Origin: Taishania sp965247975
GTDB taxonomy: Bacteria; Bacteroidota; Bacteroidia; Flavobacteriales_D; Crocinitomicaceae
Direction of reading: 5' to 3'
NCBI GenBank assembly: GCA_965247975.1
Contig: OZ252050.1
Span: forward strand, 1,178,001-1,242,000
DNA length: 64,000 bases
Under the pieces are notes generated by a model. The model had not been told where the DNA came from, did not search any database, and saw only the letters and a program-made list of their open reading frames with translations. Below, piece after piece: positions 53,901-63,338 of this stretch. Position 1 is the first letter of the stretch, and each line of letters starts with the position of its first letter. The position numbers were made by a program, and so were the translations under genes.

Positions 53901-56900
53901 TTCTATACGACCGAGAATTCAAGATGGTCAAACAAAGGAGTTGATGACTATTGGAATCAATATGATTGCAGGAAGAAATTATTATCTCTATATAAAATTA
54001 AATTAGGAATTAGTAATAATGCGCAAGATTTTTTCAAGTTTGAACATCGACCAATTTCGGGTAGATTTCTTTCTTATAATTTTCCTATTCCAAACTATTA
54101 TGATTTAGTCACGAGTGATTACGTAATTCAAACGACAGTGCCTATTCACAATGGATCGACAACCATTCTTCCAATTTTAGAGGATATTACTAGTCAGCCA
54201 CCAGTAGCCATAAGTTCGTCAAATGGCGTTTTTAGCTACAATCCGCTTAATTATCAACTTGCCTCCGAGAGCAACGGTTTGCTTACCAGTCTAACACAAG
54301 GTGGAAACTTTTTGTCCCAGAATTTATTTTTGGGAGATGAGTTTTGGTCGCAAGAAATTGAGGTTTATTTTGATCCAGAAGCAACATGTGACCCAATTGC
54401 CAATTTAGTGCCTGTTGCAACGAGTTCGGTTCAATACCAGGCGAGTTATGTATTATCGGCATCGACAAATTGCAATTTAGGCACTTCTTTTTCACATGCA
54501 ACTACTGCTGCTGATTCTGGAGACGAAAACTTGTTTAAGCCTGTCCCAAATTTGGTTATTTCACAACCTGTGGCTCAGTATGTTGAGTCAGCTAATCATT
54601 GTTTTGTTTTTAGTTTAAGTAATGCTGGTGGAATGAGTTTGTCAGAAAACACTTACTTTATTATTCAACCTCCATCAGGTGTGCTAATAAACAGCGTTAA
54701 GCAGAATGGCAATATAATTATACCTGTGAATGGAGTTTATCAAATTGGTACGTTTGCTACATTTGGTTGGAATCAATCTTCAAATTTTGAAATTTGTTTA
54801 TCGATTGATCATTGTACTTCAAACCAACTTATTCTGCCCATTCGCTATGGAAATGGATGCAACGGGTATCCAGCAAATGCTCAAGATCAAGGATGTTGGG
54901 AAAATGTAATGAATGTCATTTTAAATCCGGCACAATCTGCATTGAACGCGAGTAACATAAATACCTTACAGGATTTAAGCATCAGTCCTTGCGGAGATGC
55001 TTATTTTAAAATATGTACAGATCCATCAGATAATGGAGATCTGGCAAATTTAAATTGGTCAATTAGTCTTCCCCCTAATTCATTTTTAACTAGTGATGTC
55101 GTTGTGACTTATTATCCCGTTGGTCAAGCTCCACAATCAGTTACTTTACCGCAAGCATCTATAATTTCAGGACAGTTGAATTACGCAGATCCATTATGGA
55201 CATTGATTGATTTAAATGATCAAATTTGCATAGAATTCAATTATGGATTTATCGCGGGCTGTCCTACTAACTTAGGCGAACCACCTATAATTCAGATTGG
55301 TGGTGTTTCTTACTGTGGACAAGCGGTCAACGTAATTCCAAATGTTAACCCTCTTGCAATGGGAATCTCACAATGTACACCTATTACTGCCCCGGCTGTA
55401 ATTACAAGTGTAATGTGCACTAGTAGTGGGGCTATTGATATTACTCCAACAGGAACTGGACCACTTTCTTTCAGCTGGTTAGACCCAAATGGTAATAGCT
55501 TAACAACAGAGGATATTTCAGGTATATTGGCTCCAGGAATGTATTCGTTAACAATAACGGATGGTTTGAATTGTAGTCAATCGTTCAACTTTAATGTTCC
55601 ATATCAAAATGACTTGGTTACGTTGAATATTACAGCATGCGATTCATACACTTTAAATGGCGTTAATTATACAAATTCTGGGACATATTATTATACACAA
55701 GCAAACAGTGTAACAGGATGCCCTGAAGATGTGACTTTGAACTTAATCATATACAACACCCCTTTCATAAACACTCCAGCTTCAATAACAGCTTGTGCGA
55801 GTTATACGTTACAACCAATTACAGGGTCTAATTTAAGTGGTAGCCAGCAATATTATGACAATTCTCAAGCCAATGGTGGACAATTTATAACAGGTCCTAT
55901 CACTTCAACTCAAACGGTCTGGATTTATGATTCAAATGGATCCTGCTCTGCAGAAGAAAGTTTTACTGTCATCATTATGAACACTCCATTTATTCATCCA
56001 ACATTTTCTCAAGTAGCGGATATTTGTGCGGGTGATCAGCTATTGCCGCTGCCAACAACCTCTAACAATGGAATCGTCGGTTCTTGGTCGCCAGCATTGG
56101 ATAATACTGCAACGACAACTTATACGTTCTCACCTAATCCTGGACAGTGCGCATTTAATGAATACATGACCATTAATGTTACACAGAATGTTCTACCAAC
56201 ATTTATTCAGATCCCACCAATCTGTGCTGGTGATCCATTAGGTCCATTGCCTGGTACTTCATTAAATATGATTTCTGGATATTGGTTGCCTGCAATTGAT
56301 AACATGACCACAACTACTTACACGTTTTATCCATACGATGATGGTCCTTGTGCGCTTACAACAACGATGATGATAATAGTAAATCCAGTCATACAGCCAA
56401 CATTTATTCTTGATACAGATCTTTGTAGTGGAGACATTGTAAATCCATTACAAAATACTTCTATAGAGTATGTCATTGGGACTTGGTCTCCACAAATTTT
56501 GAGTAACACAACTTCAGGAATTTACACTTTTACCCCGACCTTAGGACAATGCGCTGTTACATCGACATACTTCGTTACCGTTAATCCATTGCCTACGATT
56601 TCTGTTGTACACCTTGGAAGTGGATGTCAAGGAGTGCAAGAGGCGTTAGTTCCTTCGGGTGCAAATACTTATACGATCTCACCAAATGAAACGTGGACTG
56701 GATCAAATTTCAACATTTTGGTTTCTTCCTCTTCAACGATATATACAATCACTGGAACAGACATAAACGGTTGCCAAAACTCAGCAACATATACCATTAA
56801 TCCTCAACCTTTGATTACTCTTGATCCAGCTATATCTCAAACTTGTCCTGGTGAAGCAGTTGTGTTGACACCTTCAAATGGAGCTATTTCATATATGCTA

Positions 56901-58502
56901 TATCCTCCAATAGGTTTGTCACAGCCGGGATCTCCCGGAACTCTAATTTCAGGATCACCTTTCATCGTGAATCCATTGGCGACCACAACTTATACTATCA
57001 CACCTATGGATGATATAGAATGTCCTAATATAGCAACGGCTGTGGTTAATGTAAATACTGGCTCGGTTTCAAATTTGCAAGCTGTAAATGTGCAAGCAAG
57101 CTTTGTTTCTATTTCATGGACTGCAACAAGTGTTGCGAACCCCAGTCTTTATACTATAAGTTACCAACTTGTTGGTGCGTCAAACTGGACGACTTTTTCG
57201 ACTATCTCAGCATCTTCAGGTATCGTAAACGCTACAATAACAGGATTCATACCAGGTTCAAATTATGTCATTCAAGTAGCAGATGATTGTACAAGTGAAA
57301 TAGTTTATGTAACTACTTTTAAAGTTGATTGTGATGGGCCCATTAATGCTGTTGTAATTGAAGCATTAGCAACGAGTGTTAACATTGGCTGGAACCCAGT
57401 TCCAAACTGTTTAGGCTATGATTATGCTTATAGATTAGCTAATTCAGCTGTTTGGATTTCTGCTGGAACAGGCTCTCCTTCGTCATCTTCGAATATCTTT
57501 ACTAACTTATCTCCAAATTCCACCTATCAATTTAGGATTAGAAGGTATTGTTTTGGTTCTCCACAAGTTGTCACCACTCAAATTCTTACTCTAACAACAT
57601 TGAGTCCATGTGCAAACCCAATCATTAATCTCTCTTTGGGGGCAGTTTTGGGTTCACAAGCCACAATAAACTGGAATAATATTCCTGGAGTCGCTTGGTT
57701 CGAATCTAGATATAATGTAGTTGGGGGACCACCAATCGGGTTGAATGGCACAACAAACAATACTGCAGCTCCATCTCGAACAATCACAGGTTTATTGCCA
57801 AATACTAATTATGAATTTCATGTAAGAGCCAAGTGTTCGAGCACTATTGCGAGTGGATGGACAACTATTATTATTTCTACCTCCAGTTTAGTAGGGTGTG
57901 AATTGCCTCCGGTTTTTACAATTAGTCAAACCAGTCAAACTTCGGTTACTCTTAATTGGAATCCAATTTCACCTGTTGGGTGGTTTGAATTTAGGCATAA
58001 ACTATCCTCAAGTAATAACTGGCCAATTGGTCCTTATTCTACAGCGAATGCTAGCGCAACGTCCAAACTTATCGTTGGTCTGTTACCGAATACTTCTTAT
58101 GATTTTCAAATGCACGCTATATGCCCTGGAGGGAACCAAATTCAAGGACCATGGTCGTCGCCAGTAACACAACAAACAAATTTATTACCTCCAGGATTAC
58201 CTGTTAAGAGCGCGGAATTATCAATGTCGGAGAAAGTTTCGGGTCATGTTTTTGATGCTTTACTTTTTCCAAACCCAAGTCAAGGTCATGTTTATTTGAC
58301 ATTAACAGGCAATGAAACTAATTTGGTTCTTGTCCGAGTTTACGATTTAAGTGGAAAAGAAGTTTACAACAAACATTTGGAGGTTACGGAAGGCAATTCA
58401 GAGCTCAATTTGGACTCGGCTCCTGGTTCCTATTTTGTTACAATCCTCGATGAGAAATCAGGAAATCAGGTGATTAGAAAATTAATTATTGACCAAAATT
58501 AG
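50937..58502 (+). CDS. Giant secreted adhesin-like protein with Ig-like and FN3 domains and T9SS sorting domain
   Basis: 2521 aa. Signal peptide (1-22, ending NAKAQ). About 1480 residues of Cys-containing beta-rich modules follow, with repeated proline/glycine loops but no family I can name. Then come an SprB-like module (ITSVMCTSSGAIDITPTGTGPLSFSWLDPNG), three Ig-like repeats of about 80 aa (ICAGDQLLPLPTTS, ICAGDPLGPLPGTS, LCSGDIVNPLQNTS), further Ig modules, four FN3 domains (from SNLQAVNVQASFVSISW to about 2430), and a Por C-terminal domain (LFPNPSQGHVYL). No catalytic motif is visible, so it is more likely structural or adhesive. It precedes another T9SS cargo gene by 47 bp. Confidence 0.87.
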   Translation: MTKAIFYSVLALLLMSLNAKAQSISVSTVGTISTCNSNSFSVDLNWSTSLVNASLVIDFPDAAVFQNTNGYQIIQSNPGEVEITGINLIANTTLTISYDLYFPCDMISPTQDAVGNYIPFELNTDEWHIKNSIGVILASESGFDYFVNYPLFVGSNTNDPSLNATSHQGQTITRFIEFSNQGTQNFSGVIRFTDQLSCTDVASILTITLDIVDANGSVINTLISATPTAVPSTSPSQYFLEYDFGLNSTNLPISTSNNIVSLRITETIQIDGCLTTCGANQTTTLISSFDLDWGCHFGNYTPPSSFPTTTLPESTNLCQSIDIYQASISRDAVQPYVLAHRITPTGVNPTETLCFVKPQNIGNASSSMYADREYKFVNYGASNAHAVNLTLTEAQNNFYPGSQDLVFLSDIQLLDNFGNDITAISLVPSTIEYAININPSQCVQEAILAGKTPIMNVGFTVSLLLPNQEVTLKYKVLRCCPETDDYFNSNIYFDAWNLTAFQNYGIYGSGFFSNECTLLPYATELIWGQDNPVNGLYDNLYPKPYEIQMVQEDISPLGDMLGGSNSTCNYNGTRNMEFMTTFFNNSANDAGIEQLFANSPNGNVNGQLKVVITLDQGLLLNSFGPDNDPGQINLVSANFTLFPVSNITSSYTSYGAPSSSVELIFDLSYFSSYLDLREFMENAKLKFPLTPCCPSYMDDPASYQVDWYLNLSPNYGSCPDCWMPMAQIIDEINIHCPGCVTPGMIVDELTVKRTNFGYLDANENGLIDLGVSSPMTLSQIESVIPINASKTMPGDQVELLAHAFFQDGDGGNGGFSYSTYESLFGPGALDRLYIDVRIPCGHENNNMWNLVSAEISTEGGAYMDITSFIVNNPNGINDGQYFFEIKSANLGGDYYVNQTFDVRLVYDICKNNTNDAEVIDCDVTCIMWLAGGNVMDRDAFSTELFAPVENELNYTNMPGSTDLELASFIHPHSIFNCENFGSQVKHYRFYTTENSRWSNKGVDDYWNQYDCRKKLLSLYKIKLGISNNAQDFFKFEHRPISGRFLSYNFPIPNYYDLVTSDYVIQTTVPIHNGSTTILPILEDITSQPPVAISSSNGVFSYNPLNYQLASESNGLLTSLTQGGNFLSQNLFLGDEFWSQEIEVYFDPEATCDPIANLVPVATSSVQYQASYVLSASTNCNLGTSFSHATTAADSGDENLFKPVPNLVISQPVAQYVESANHCFVFSLSNAGGMSLSENTYFIIQPPSGVLINSVKQNGNIIIPVNGVYQIGTFATFGWNQSSNFEICLSIDHCTSNQLILPIRYGNGCNGYPANAQDQGCWENVMNVILNPAQSALNASNINTLQDLSISPCGDAYFKICTDPSDNGDLANLNWSISLPPNSFLTSDVVVTYYPVGQAPQSVTLPQASIISGQLNYADPLWTLIDLNDQICIEFNYGFIAGCPTNLGEPPIIQIGGVSYCGQAVNVIPNVNPLAMGISQCTPITAPAVITSVMCTSSGAIDITPTGTGPLSFSWLDPNGNSLTTEDISGILAPGMYSLTITDGLNCSQSFNFNVPYQNDLVTLNITACDSYTLNGVNYTNSGTYYYTQANSVTGCPEDVTLNLIIYNTPFINTPASITACASYTLQPITGSNLSGSQQYYDNSQANGGQFITGPITSTQTVWIYDSNGSCSAEESFTVIIMNTPFIHPTFSQVADICAGDQLLPLPTTSNNGIVGSWSPALDNTATTTYTFSPNPGQCAFNEYMTINVTQNVLPTFIQIPPICAGDPLGPLPGTSLNMISGYWLPAIDNMTTTTYTFYPYDDGPCALTTTMMIIVNPVIQPTFILDTDLCSGDIVNPLQNTSIEYVIGTWSPQILSNTTSGIYTFTPTLGQCAVTSTYFVTVNPLPTISVVHLGSGCQGVQEALVPSGANTYTISPNETWTGSNFNILVSSSSTIYTITGTDINGCQNSATYTINPQPLITLDPAISQTCPGEAVVLTPSNGAISYMLYPPIGLSQPGSPGTLISGSPFIVNPLATTTYTITPMDDIECPNIATAVVNVNTGSVSNLQAVNVQASFVSISWTATSVANPSLYTISYQLVGASNWTTFSTISASSGIVNATITGFIPGSNYVIQVADDCTSEIVYVTTFKVDCDGPINAVVIEALATSVNIGWNPVPNCLGYDYAYRLANSAVWISAGTGSPSSSSNIFTNLSPNSTYQFRIRRYCFGSPQVVTTQILTLTTLSPCANPIINLSLGAVLGSQATINWNNIPGVAWFESRYNVVGGPPIGLNGTTNNTAAPSRTITGLLPNTNYEFHVRAKCSSTIASGWTTIIISTSSLVGCELPPVFTISQTSQTSVTLNWNPISPVGWFEFRHKLSSSNNWPIGPYSTANASATSKLIVGLLPNTSYDFQMHAICPGGNQIQGPWSSPVTQQTNLLPPGLPVKSAELSMSEKVSGHVFDALLFPNPSQGHVYLTLTGNETNLVLVRVYDLSGKEVYNKHLEVTEGNSELNLDSAPGSYFVTILDEKSGNQVIRKLIIDQN

Positions 58503-58549
58503 TTGTCTAAGTAAGTGTAAAATTTGGATTAAATTTAAATAGTTGTAAT

Positions 58550-60916
58550 ATGAAAAGTATTAATCAATGTTTCATGATTTGTGTGTCATTATTGTTGCTA
58601 ACTAGCGCAGCATTTACTCAATGCAGTAGCTCAATGCAATTGCTTGGTTCTTCAGGTTTTATTAACGCCAGTCCTATGCCAAATAGCATTTACCGAATTC
58701 AAAACAACGTTACGATTACAGGTAATGTTGTGTTTTCTCAATGTCATATTTTAATAGAACCAAATGTAACTATAACAGTAGGTGCAAATGCTATTTTAAT
58801 CATTGAAGCTTCTAGGTTGAGCAGCTGTTCTGGAATGTGGAATGGGATTAGGGTTTCTCCAACGGGTTCTATTTCAATTACTTCTATACCTCAATCTAAT
58901 TTTTTGACAACAAAAACCACATTAATTGAGGATGCAAAAGTTGCTGTGGATATTTCTAATAATACACTGACTAATAATGTTTTGTTGTGTCAGAATGCAA
59001 CATTTAATCGTAATCAAATAGGTATCCGAATTAACAATTATACGGCTAATATTACAGCATATCCTTTTGATGTTTCAGGTACAGTTTTCACTTCTCGCAG
59101 AATATCGCCATCTGCACCAAGTTTAAACTGGGTTTACACGAATGTTGTTAAACAACAGGCTGCTGGTGCAACTTCAACAGATGCACCATACATTAATCCT
59201 ATTTCATTTTCCCCTGCGAATTTGAAAGATGCAATTGTTGGAATAAAACCACTCTATGGGATTTCATTAAATCAGGTTGGCAATACGGTTTGGAATTTCC
59301 CATCTGCACCAGTGTTTAAGGAATTTTCAATAGGTAAATTGAGTACTAAATTGGTGAATGTTTTTGATAGCCATCAAGAAGGAATTTATGCGATTAATTC
59401 AAATATTAGAGTCATGAATTGTGCATTTCAGCAAAGTATTTCAACAGCGGTTGGAAATGGTCGCGGAATTGTATCTCATTGTTTTGATGGTTTGAATTAT
59501 AGCACAGTTGTTACTTCTGTCAACGGTGCTCCGTTGTATGGAAATGTGTTTTATAATTGCTATAATGCCATTGATTCAAAAAACAACTTAGTAAACTCTA
59601 TCTCCCATAACTCTGTTCGATGTAATTTACCATTCGGAAATCAAACCAATTTTGCTGGAAAGATTGGCGTTTTAGCTCAAACAAATAGGTACTATAGTTT
59701 TGATGTTTTAGAGAATGAGTTCTTAAGTATTGCAAAACCAATTGACTTTCAAATTTCAAATGGAAATGTAACTATTAACAATGTCCTTAATTTTGGCATT
59801 TATGCTGGACAAATCTTGATTAAAAACAATACTATTTCAAAACTTTTCGGTTCTGGAACGAATTTAAATTGGGTAGAACAGGGGATTAATGTTAAACTAT
59901 TAGGCACTCCTTCAATTTTGTATCCTTTTTCGAATGGTGCAATTGGAACGATTGAATCAAATAATTTAACAGATGTCATTAATGGCATTGCTTTAATTAA
60001 ATGCCCTATTCTGACATTCATTAACATGAATAATATTGATATGGAATTGGATATTAATACTTTATTTGGAATTCAAATTGGGATTCTATCAAAAGAGAAT
60101 ACAAAAAGTTATGTTACCCGCAATGAAATATTCGGGTTTAACAAAAATATGTTCGATGTTTGGGGAGTTCGTTCCGAAAGTTGCCCAAATCAAGTTCTCA
60201 CATGTAACGAAATAAGTGAAACTTATTTCGGAATGGCGTTTTTTGGGAATTGTTTGAATTCTTCAATTACAAAAAATACATTTACTTCTAATCGTCGGGG
60301 ATTAGGAATTGATTTTGGTGGTGACTTTGGCGATCAGGGTCTTATATCTACTCCTAGTGATAATGAATGGCTTGGGACATGGCCTGTCAACCCAACCAAT
60401 GCCAATCAGGACTTTCAAACGTTTGTTGGTTCTGCTATAGTTGGACCAAATACATCAAAGCTATTTGTTAGAAATATTGCTCCAATTTTCAATCCGGATT
60501 TATCTTGTTTTACGTCTTCCAGCTTTCACACTTTTTCAATTGCAAACCAAACAATTGTTATTTCAACACCAACATCTCCACCAACGATCGGGTGCCCTTT
60601 GACTTTGAATCCTATAGACAACTTTGGATACAATAACAATGATAGGTTAGTCAGTAGTTTGGAAAATAATTTTGTTCAGCGGGTTTATCCAAATCCAAGT
60701 CAAGGATATTTCATTGTAACGGTTGAAGCGGATGAAGAGACAGTTTTTCATGTTGCTATTACGGATGTATTTGGCAAACAAATTCATTCGGAAGTTCAAG
60801 TTAGTAAAAACCGTGAGCTTAATATTCAATTAAATGCTTCAAGGGGCACTTATTTTGCGACAATAGAAAATGTGTTTACTGGGAACAAAAATACAGTTCA
60901 GCTTTTAATAGAATAG
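58550..60916 (+). CDS. Secreted right-handed beta-helix protein with T9SS sorting domain
   Basis: 788 aa. Signal peptide (about 1-24, ending SAAFTQ), then many short repeats of the NosD/pectate-lyase beta-helix type (NVTITGNVVFSQCHILIEPNVTITVGANAILIIEASRLSSC; HNSVRCNLPFGN; RNEIFGFNKNMFDVWGVRSE; ITKNTFTSNRRGLGID), ending in a Por secretion domain (VYPNPSQGYFIVTVEADEE). Beta-helix proteins of this kind often bind or cut polysaccharide, but I see no catalytic residues that allow a lyase call. The C-terminal domain is close in sequence to that of the preceding adhesin (both NPSQG), and the two genes probably form one operon. Confidence 0.85.
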   Translation: MKSINQCFMICVSLLLLTSAAFTQCSSSMQLLGSSGFINASPMPNSIYRIQNNVTITGNVVFSQCHILIEPNVTITVGANAILIIEASRLSSCSGMWNGIRVSPTGSISITSIPQSNFLTTKTTLIEDAKVAVDISNNTLTNNVLLCQNATFNRNQIGIRINNYTANITAYPFDVSGTVFTSRRISPSAPSLNWVYTNVVKQQAAGATSTDAPYINPISFSPANLKDAIVGIKPLYGISLNQVGNTVWNFPSAPVFKEFSIGKLSTKLVNVFDSHQEGIYAINSNIRVMNCAFQQSISTAVGNGRGIVSHCFDGLNYSTVVTSVNGAPLYGNVFYNCYNAIDSKNNLVNSISHNSVRCNLPFGNQTNFAGKIGVLAQTNRYYSFDVLENEFLSIAKPIDFQISNGNVTINNVLNFGIYAGQILIKNNTISKLFGSGTNLNWVEQGINVKLLGTPSILYPFSNGAIGTIESNNLTDVINGIALIKCPILTFINMNNIDMELDINTLFGIQIGILSKENTKSYVTRNEIFGFNKNMFDVWGVRSESCPNQVLTCNEISETYFGMAFFGNCLNSSITKNTFTSNRRGLGIDFGGDFGDQGLISTPSDNEWLGTWPVNPTNANQDFQTFVGSAIVGPNTSKLFVRNIAPIFNPDLSCFTSSSFHTFSIANQTIVISTPTSPPTIGCPLTLNPIDNFGYNNNDRLVSSLENNFVQRVYPNPSQGYFIVTVEADEETVFHVAITDVFGKQIHSEVQVSKNRELNIQLNASRGTYFATIENVFTGNKNTVQLLIE

Positions 60917-61050
60917 TTGGTAAATTATAACTTCGATAATTTCAGTCATTCTTAAGGAATAGACATGCAGAAATCAATGTTCTTATTTAGTAAAACTTGA
61001 TTTTGCTAACATCTGATCAGATTCAATTCCAATAATTTTGATCACCAAAG

Positions 61051-61092
61051 TACCAACAAAGTTAAATTGTCAAGTACCGATTGCTGTTGGTA
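61051..61092. repeat. Inverted repeat between convergent genes
   Basis: TACCAACA (61051-61058) and TGTTGGTA (61085-61092) are perfect reverse complements with a 26-nt loop. Neither strand shows a T-run after the stem, so a terminator is doubtful despite the position between two convergent genes. Confidence 0.35.
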
Positions 61093-61105
61093 TCAAATTT
61101 TCAAA

Positions 61106-61606
61106 TTAAAGAAGTGTCTGCTTCGTCTTACATCGCTCAATCGACGCAACAGCGCGATCCAACGTGTCTTTTGCCAAAGTTGCTTTTCCGCATTCTTTGT
61201 AGAAATGAATTGCTTGTTCGTAGTTGCCTTTTTGTTCGTGCATGATACCAAATTCATTGAACATGTTTGCTTTGTCTACACCTGGAACGCTCAGACCTTG
61301 GTTTAGTACCATTTCTAATTTATCGTATTTTCCAACAGTAGAAAGCAAAACGCTGTAGTTCGAGTAAATTGCTGGATAATTTGGAGCCATCTCCAAAGCT
61401 CTGGAATAATAATCTTCCGCACGATTTAAATCGCGGAACTTTGTTTCAAACAACCAACCCAAATGATTGTAAGCTTTTCCAAAGGTTGGTTCTTCAACCA
61501 AAATGTTTTCCAATTTTTTTACAGCTGATTCGTACAAACCATCTTTGATATCTTGATCTGCTTGGTAGAATAATTCTTCTAAATAAGCTTCATTGTGTAA
61601 TGCCAT
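61106..61606 (-). CDS. Cytoplasmic TPR-repeat protein
   Basis: 166 aa. No signal peptide. At least three TPR units are visible: YQADQDIKDGLYESAVKKLENILVEEP, GKAYNHLGWLFETKFRDLNRAEDYYSRALEMAP and NMFNEFGIMHEQKGNYEQAIHFYKECG. It is likely a protein-interaction adaptor; no partner can be named. It is preceded by 104 bp after the two outer-membrane protein genes on the same strand and could be the last gene of that operon. Length and composition give no further hint. Confidence 0.8.
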   Translation of the reverse strand: MALHNEAYLEELFYQADQDIKDGLYESAVKKLENILVEEPTFGKAYNHLGWLFETKFRDLNRAEDYYSRALEMAPNYPAIYSNYSVLLSTVGKYDKLEMVLNQGLSVPGVDKANMFNEFGIMHEQKGNYEQAIHFYKECGKATLAKDTLDRAVASIERCKTKQTLL

Positions 61607-61710
61607 GTTCTTTGATTTTAAAACTTAAAAGTAAAAAAAGTTTTGAAATTAGCAGATTTGGGAGCTATTATTTTGTCTATGCTACTCATCTGAAAGAACA
61701 TAATATTGGG

Positions 61711-62493
61711 CTAAAATCGATATCCAATTCGAATGTTGGCAACAACATTAGGTAGGAAAGAAAATCCTTCTTTTAGATACAAATGTTCTTCAGTGAATGG
61801 ATTTTTATCATTTTCATTTGTTGCAAATTCGTCATTAGGATGCAATCTGTCCAAATGCCTTGCTTGGCGGTATCGGAGCCCAATGCCGGCATACATATCG
61901 AAAAAAACACGATCAAAAGTAAATTGAAAACCAAATTTGATGGAATAATTAAATAGTTGTTTTTTAAGCTGAAAAGTATCTAAGTAATTTAAAGTTAAAC
62001 CTATTGAGTCATAAGTCGGTTTTTCCGGTCCAAATGAGGCAGTGTGCTCTGAATTGATTTTGCGGTAATTGAATTCAAAAGCCAAGTATACGCGCCGTCG
62101 TTTTGGTGGTGTTAAAAAAAATCGTTCTTCTAGCGAAAAAGTAAAGCCTTTGTTCTTCGAATTTTCCCCTTCATCTGAATACATTATTGTATTTGGCAAT
62201 ATAATTCCGGTAGAAATTTCAGTCACGAAACGCATGCCCATCATTCGCTCATATCCAAATTCAATTTGTGAATACGAAAAATGAAATGGCTTCAAAGGTG
62301 CAAATTTTATAGCATTCTTGTATTTATAATATTCTTCATAAGCGGCTTTGAAATGCGGTTTTCCTCGGAACATCATACTGTCTTTTGGAAAATCTGATAG
62401 GCAAATAATGCGCTCAGAATTTTCTTGTCTATCTTCACTAGCATGAGTATTTATAGCAATGAATGTGAGAATGAACAGCTTAATTAACTTCAT
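61711..62493 (-). CDS. Outer-membrane protein of unknown function, paralog of the next gene
   Basis: 260 aa. Signal peptide (1-18, ending THAS) followed by a DFPKDS...FR motif, YEEYYKYKN, IEFGYERMMGMRF, ILPN, GFTFSLEERFFLTPPKR and a C-terminal strand ending in Phe (NIRIGYRF), a typical outer-membrane barrel terminus. It aligns along its whole length with the adjacent gene. Strand-rich composition suggests an 8-12-strand barrel. I recognise no named family. It is probably co-transcribed with the upstream paralog and the retropepsin/PDZ gene; their common function is unknown. Confidence 0.72.
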   Translation of the reverse strand: MKLIKLFILTFIAINTHASEDRQENSERIICLSDFPKDSMMFRGKPHFKAAYEEYYKYKNAIKFAPLKPFHFSYSQIEFGYERMMGMRFVTEISTGIILPNTIMYSDEGENSKNKGFTFSLEERFFLTPPKRRRVYLAFEFNYRKINSEHTASFGPEKPTYDSIGLTLNYLDTFQLKKQLFNYSIKFGFQFTFDRVFFDMYAGIGLRYRQARHLDRLHPNDEFATNENDKNPFTEEHLYLKEGFSFLPNVVANIRIGYRF

Positions 62494-62527
62494 AATTTTC
62501 CTTTTTTATATGATAACGAATTTCAAT

Positions 62528-63328
62528 TTAAAACCGAAAGCCGAGGCGAATATTTAATGCAAGAGTTGGTTGAAAGCTGAACCCTTTTTCTGCGATCAGA
62601 TTGTAAAAGTTAATCTTCCTAAAATAAAGAAATTCATCTATAGGATTGTTCCGATCAAAATGACGCACTTCCCGACGACGTAAGCCTAGACCAACATATA
62701 AATCGATGAAAAAACGCTTGTATTGGGTTTGAAGTCCATATTTCAAAGTGTAGTTAAAGACTTGTTTTTTGATAGAGAAAGAATCAACGTAAGAAGGAGG
62801 TGGATAAATTGAATCAGGTTCCTCGTTCGGATAGGCAAAGCTATTGATGGCGTTGTAGCTGATTCTTCGGTAATTGAACTCGAACGCAATGTAAGGTCTG
62901 TTTCGCTTTGGTGGTTTTAAAAAATATTTTTCTTCCAGCGAAAATGTGAACCCTTTATTGTTAGGTTTTTCATTATCAAGTAATCCTGCCATCGAATTAG
63001 GTAAGATGTATCCCGCGTTTATTTCGGTCGAAAAACGAATTCCTGTTTTGCGCTCATAACCAATTTCTAACGTAGGATAGGCAAAATTCAAAAGTTTCAA
63101 AGGTGTTAATTTTATTAGATTTTTGAATTTGTAATAATCCTCGTATTCCGACATATAATAGGGTCGGTGCCTAAATTTTGAAGAGTCTTTTGGAAATTCG
63201 AAATCGCTGAATGGCCTATATGAAGCTTGACTTGCGTTTGCATAGAGATGTATGGATTGGCTTGGAGTAGCATAACCATGAAATGCGATGAAAACAAAAA
63301 TGATATTGATTAACGCTAAGTTCTTCAT
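62528..63328 (-). CDS. Outer-membrane protein of unknown function, paralog of the previous gene
   Basis: 266 aa. Signal peptide (1-20, ending YATP or nearby), then FPKDSSKFRHRPYYMSEYEDYYKFKN, LEIGYERKTGIRF, ILPN, GFTFSLEEKYFLKPPKR, YIAFEFNYRRISY and a C-terminal NIRLGFRF. The shared motifs with the neighbouring paralog are in the same order and spacing. Start ATG 63328 is chosen: the longer start at 63349 would overlap the upstream retropepsin/PDZ gene by 11 bp. The gap is then 10 bp. The loops differ more than the strands, as expected for surface-exposed barrel loops. Confidence 0.72.
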   Translation of the reverse strand: MKNLALINIIFVFIAFHGYATPSQSIHLYANASQASYRPFSDFEFPKDSSKFRHRPYYMSEYEDYYKFKNLIKLTPLKLLNFAYPTLEIGYERKTGIRFSTEINAGYILPNSMAGLLDNEKPNNKGFTFSLEEKYFLKPPKRNRPYIAFEFNYRRISYNAINSFAYPNEEPDSIYPPPSYVDSFSIKKQVFNYTLKYGLQTQYKRFFIDLYVGLGLRRREVRHFDRNNPIDEFLYFRKINFYNLIAEKGFSFQPTLALNIRLGFRF

Positions 63329-63338
63329 TGAATTAAAT

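Noticed and set aside
61051..61092. Inverted repeat considered as a bidirectional terminator
   Set aside because: No T-run follows the stem on either strand and the loop is long.
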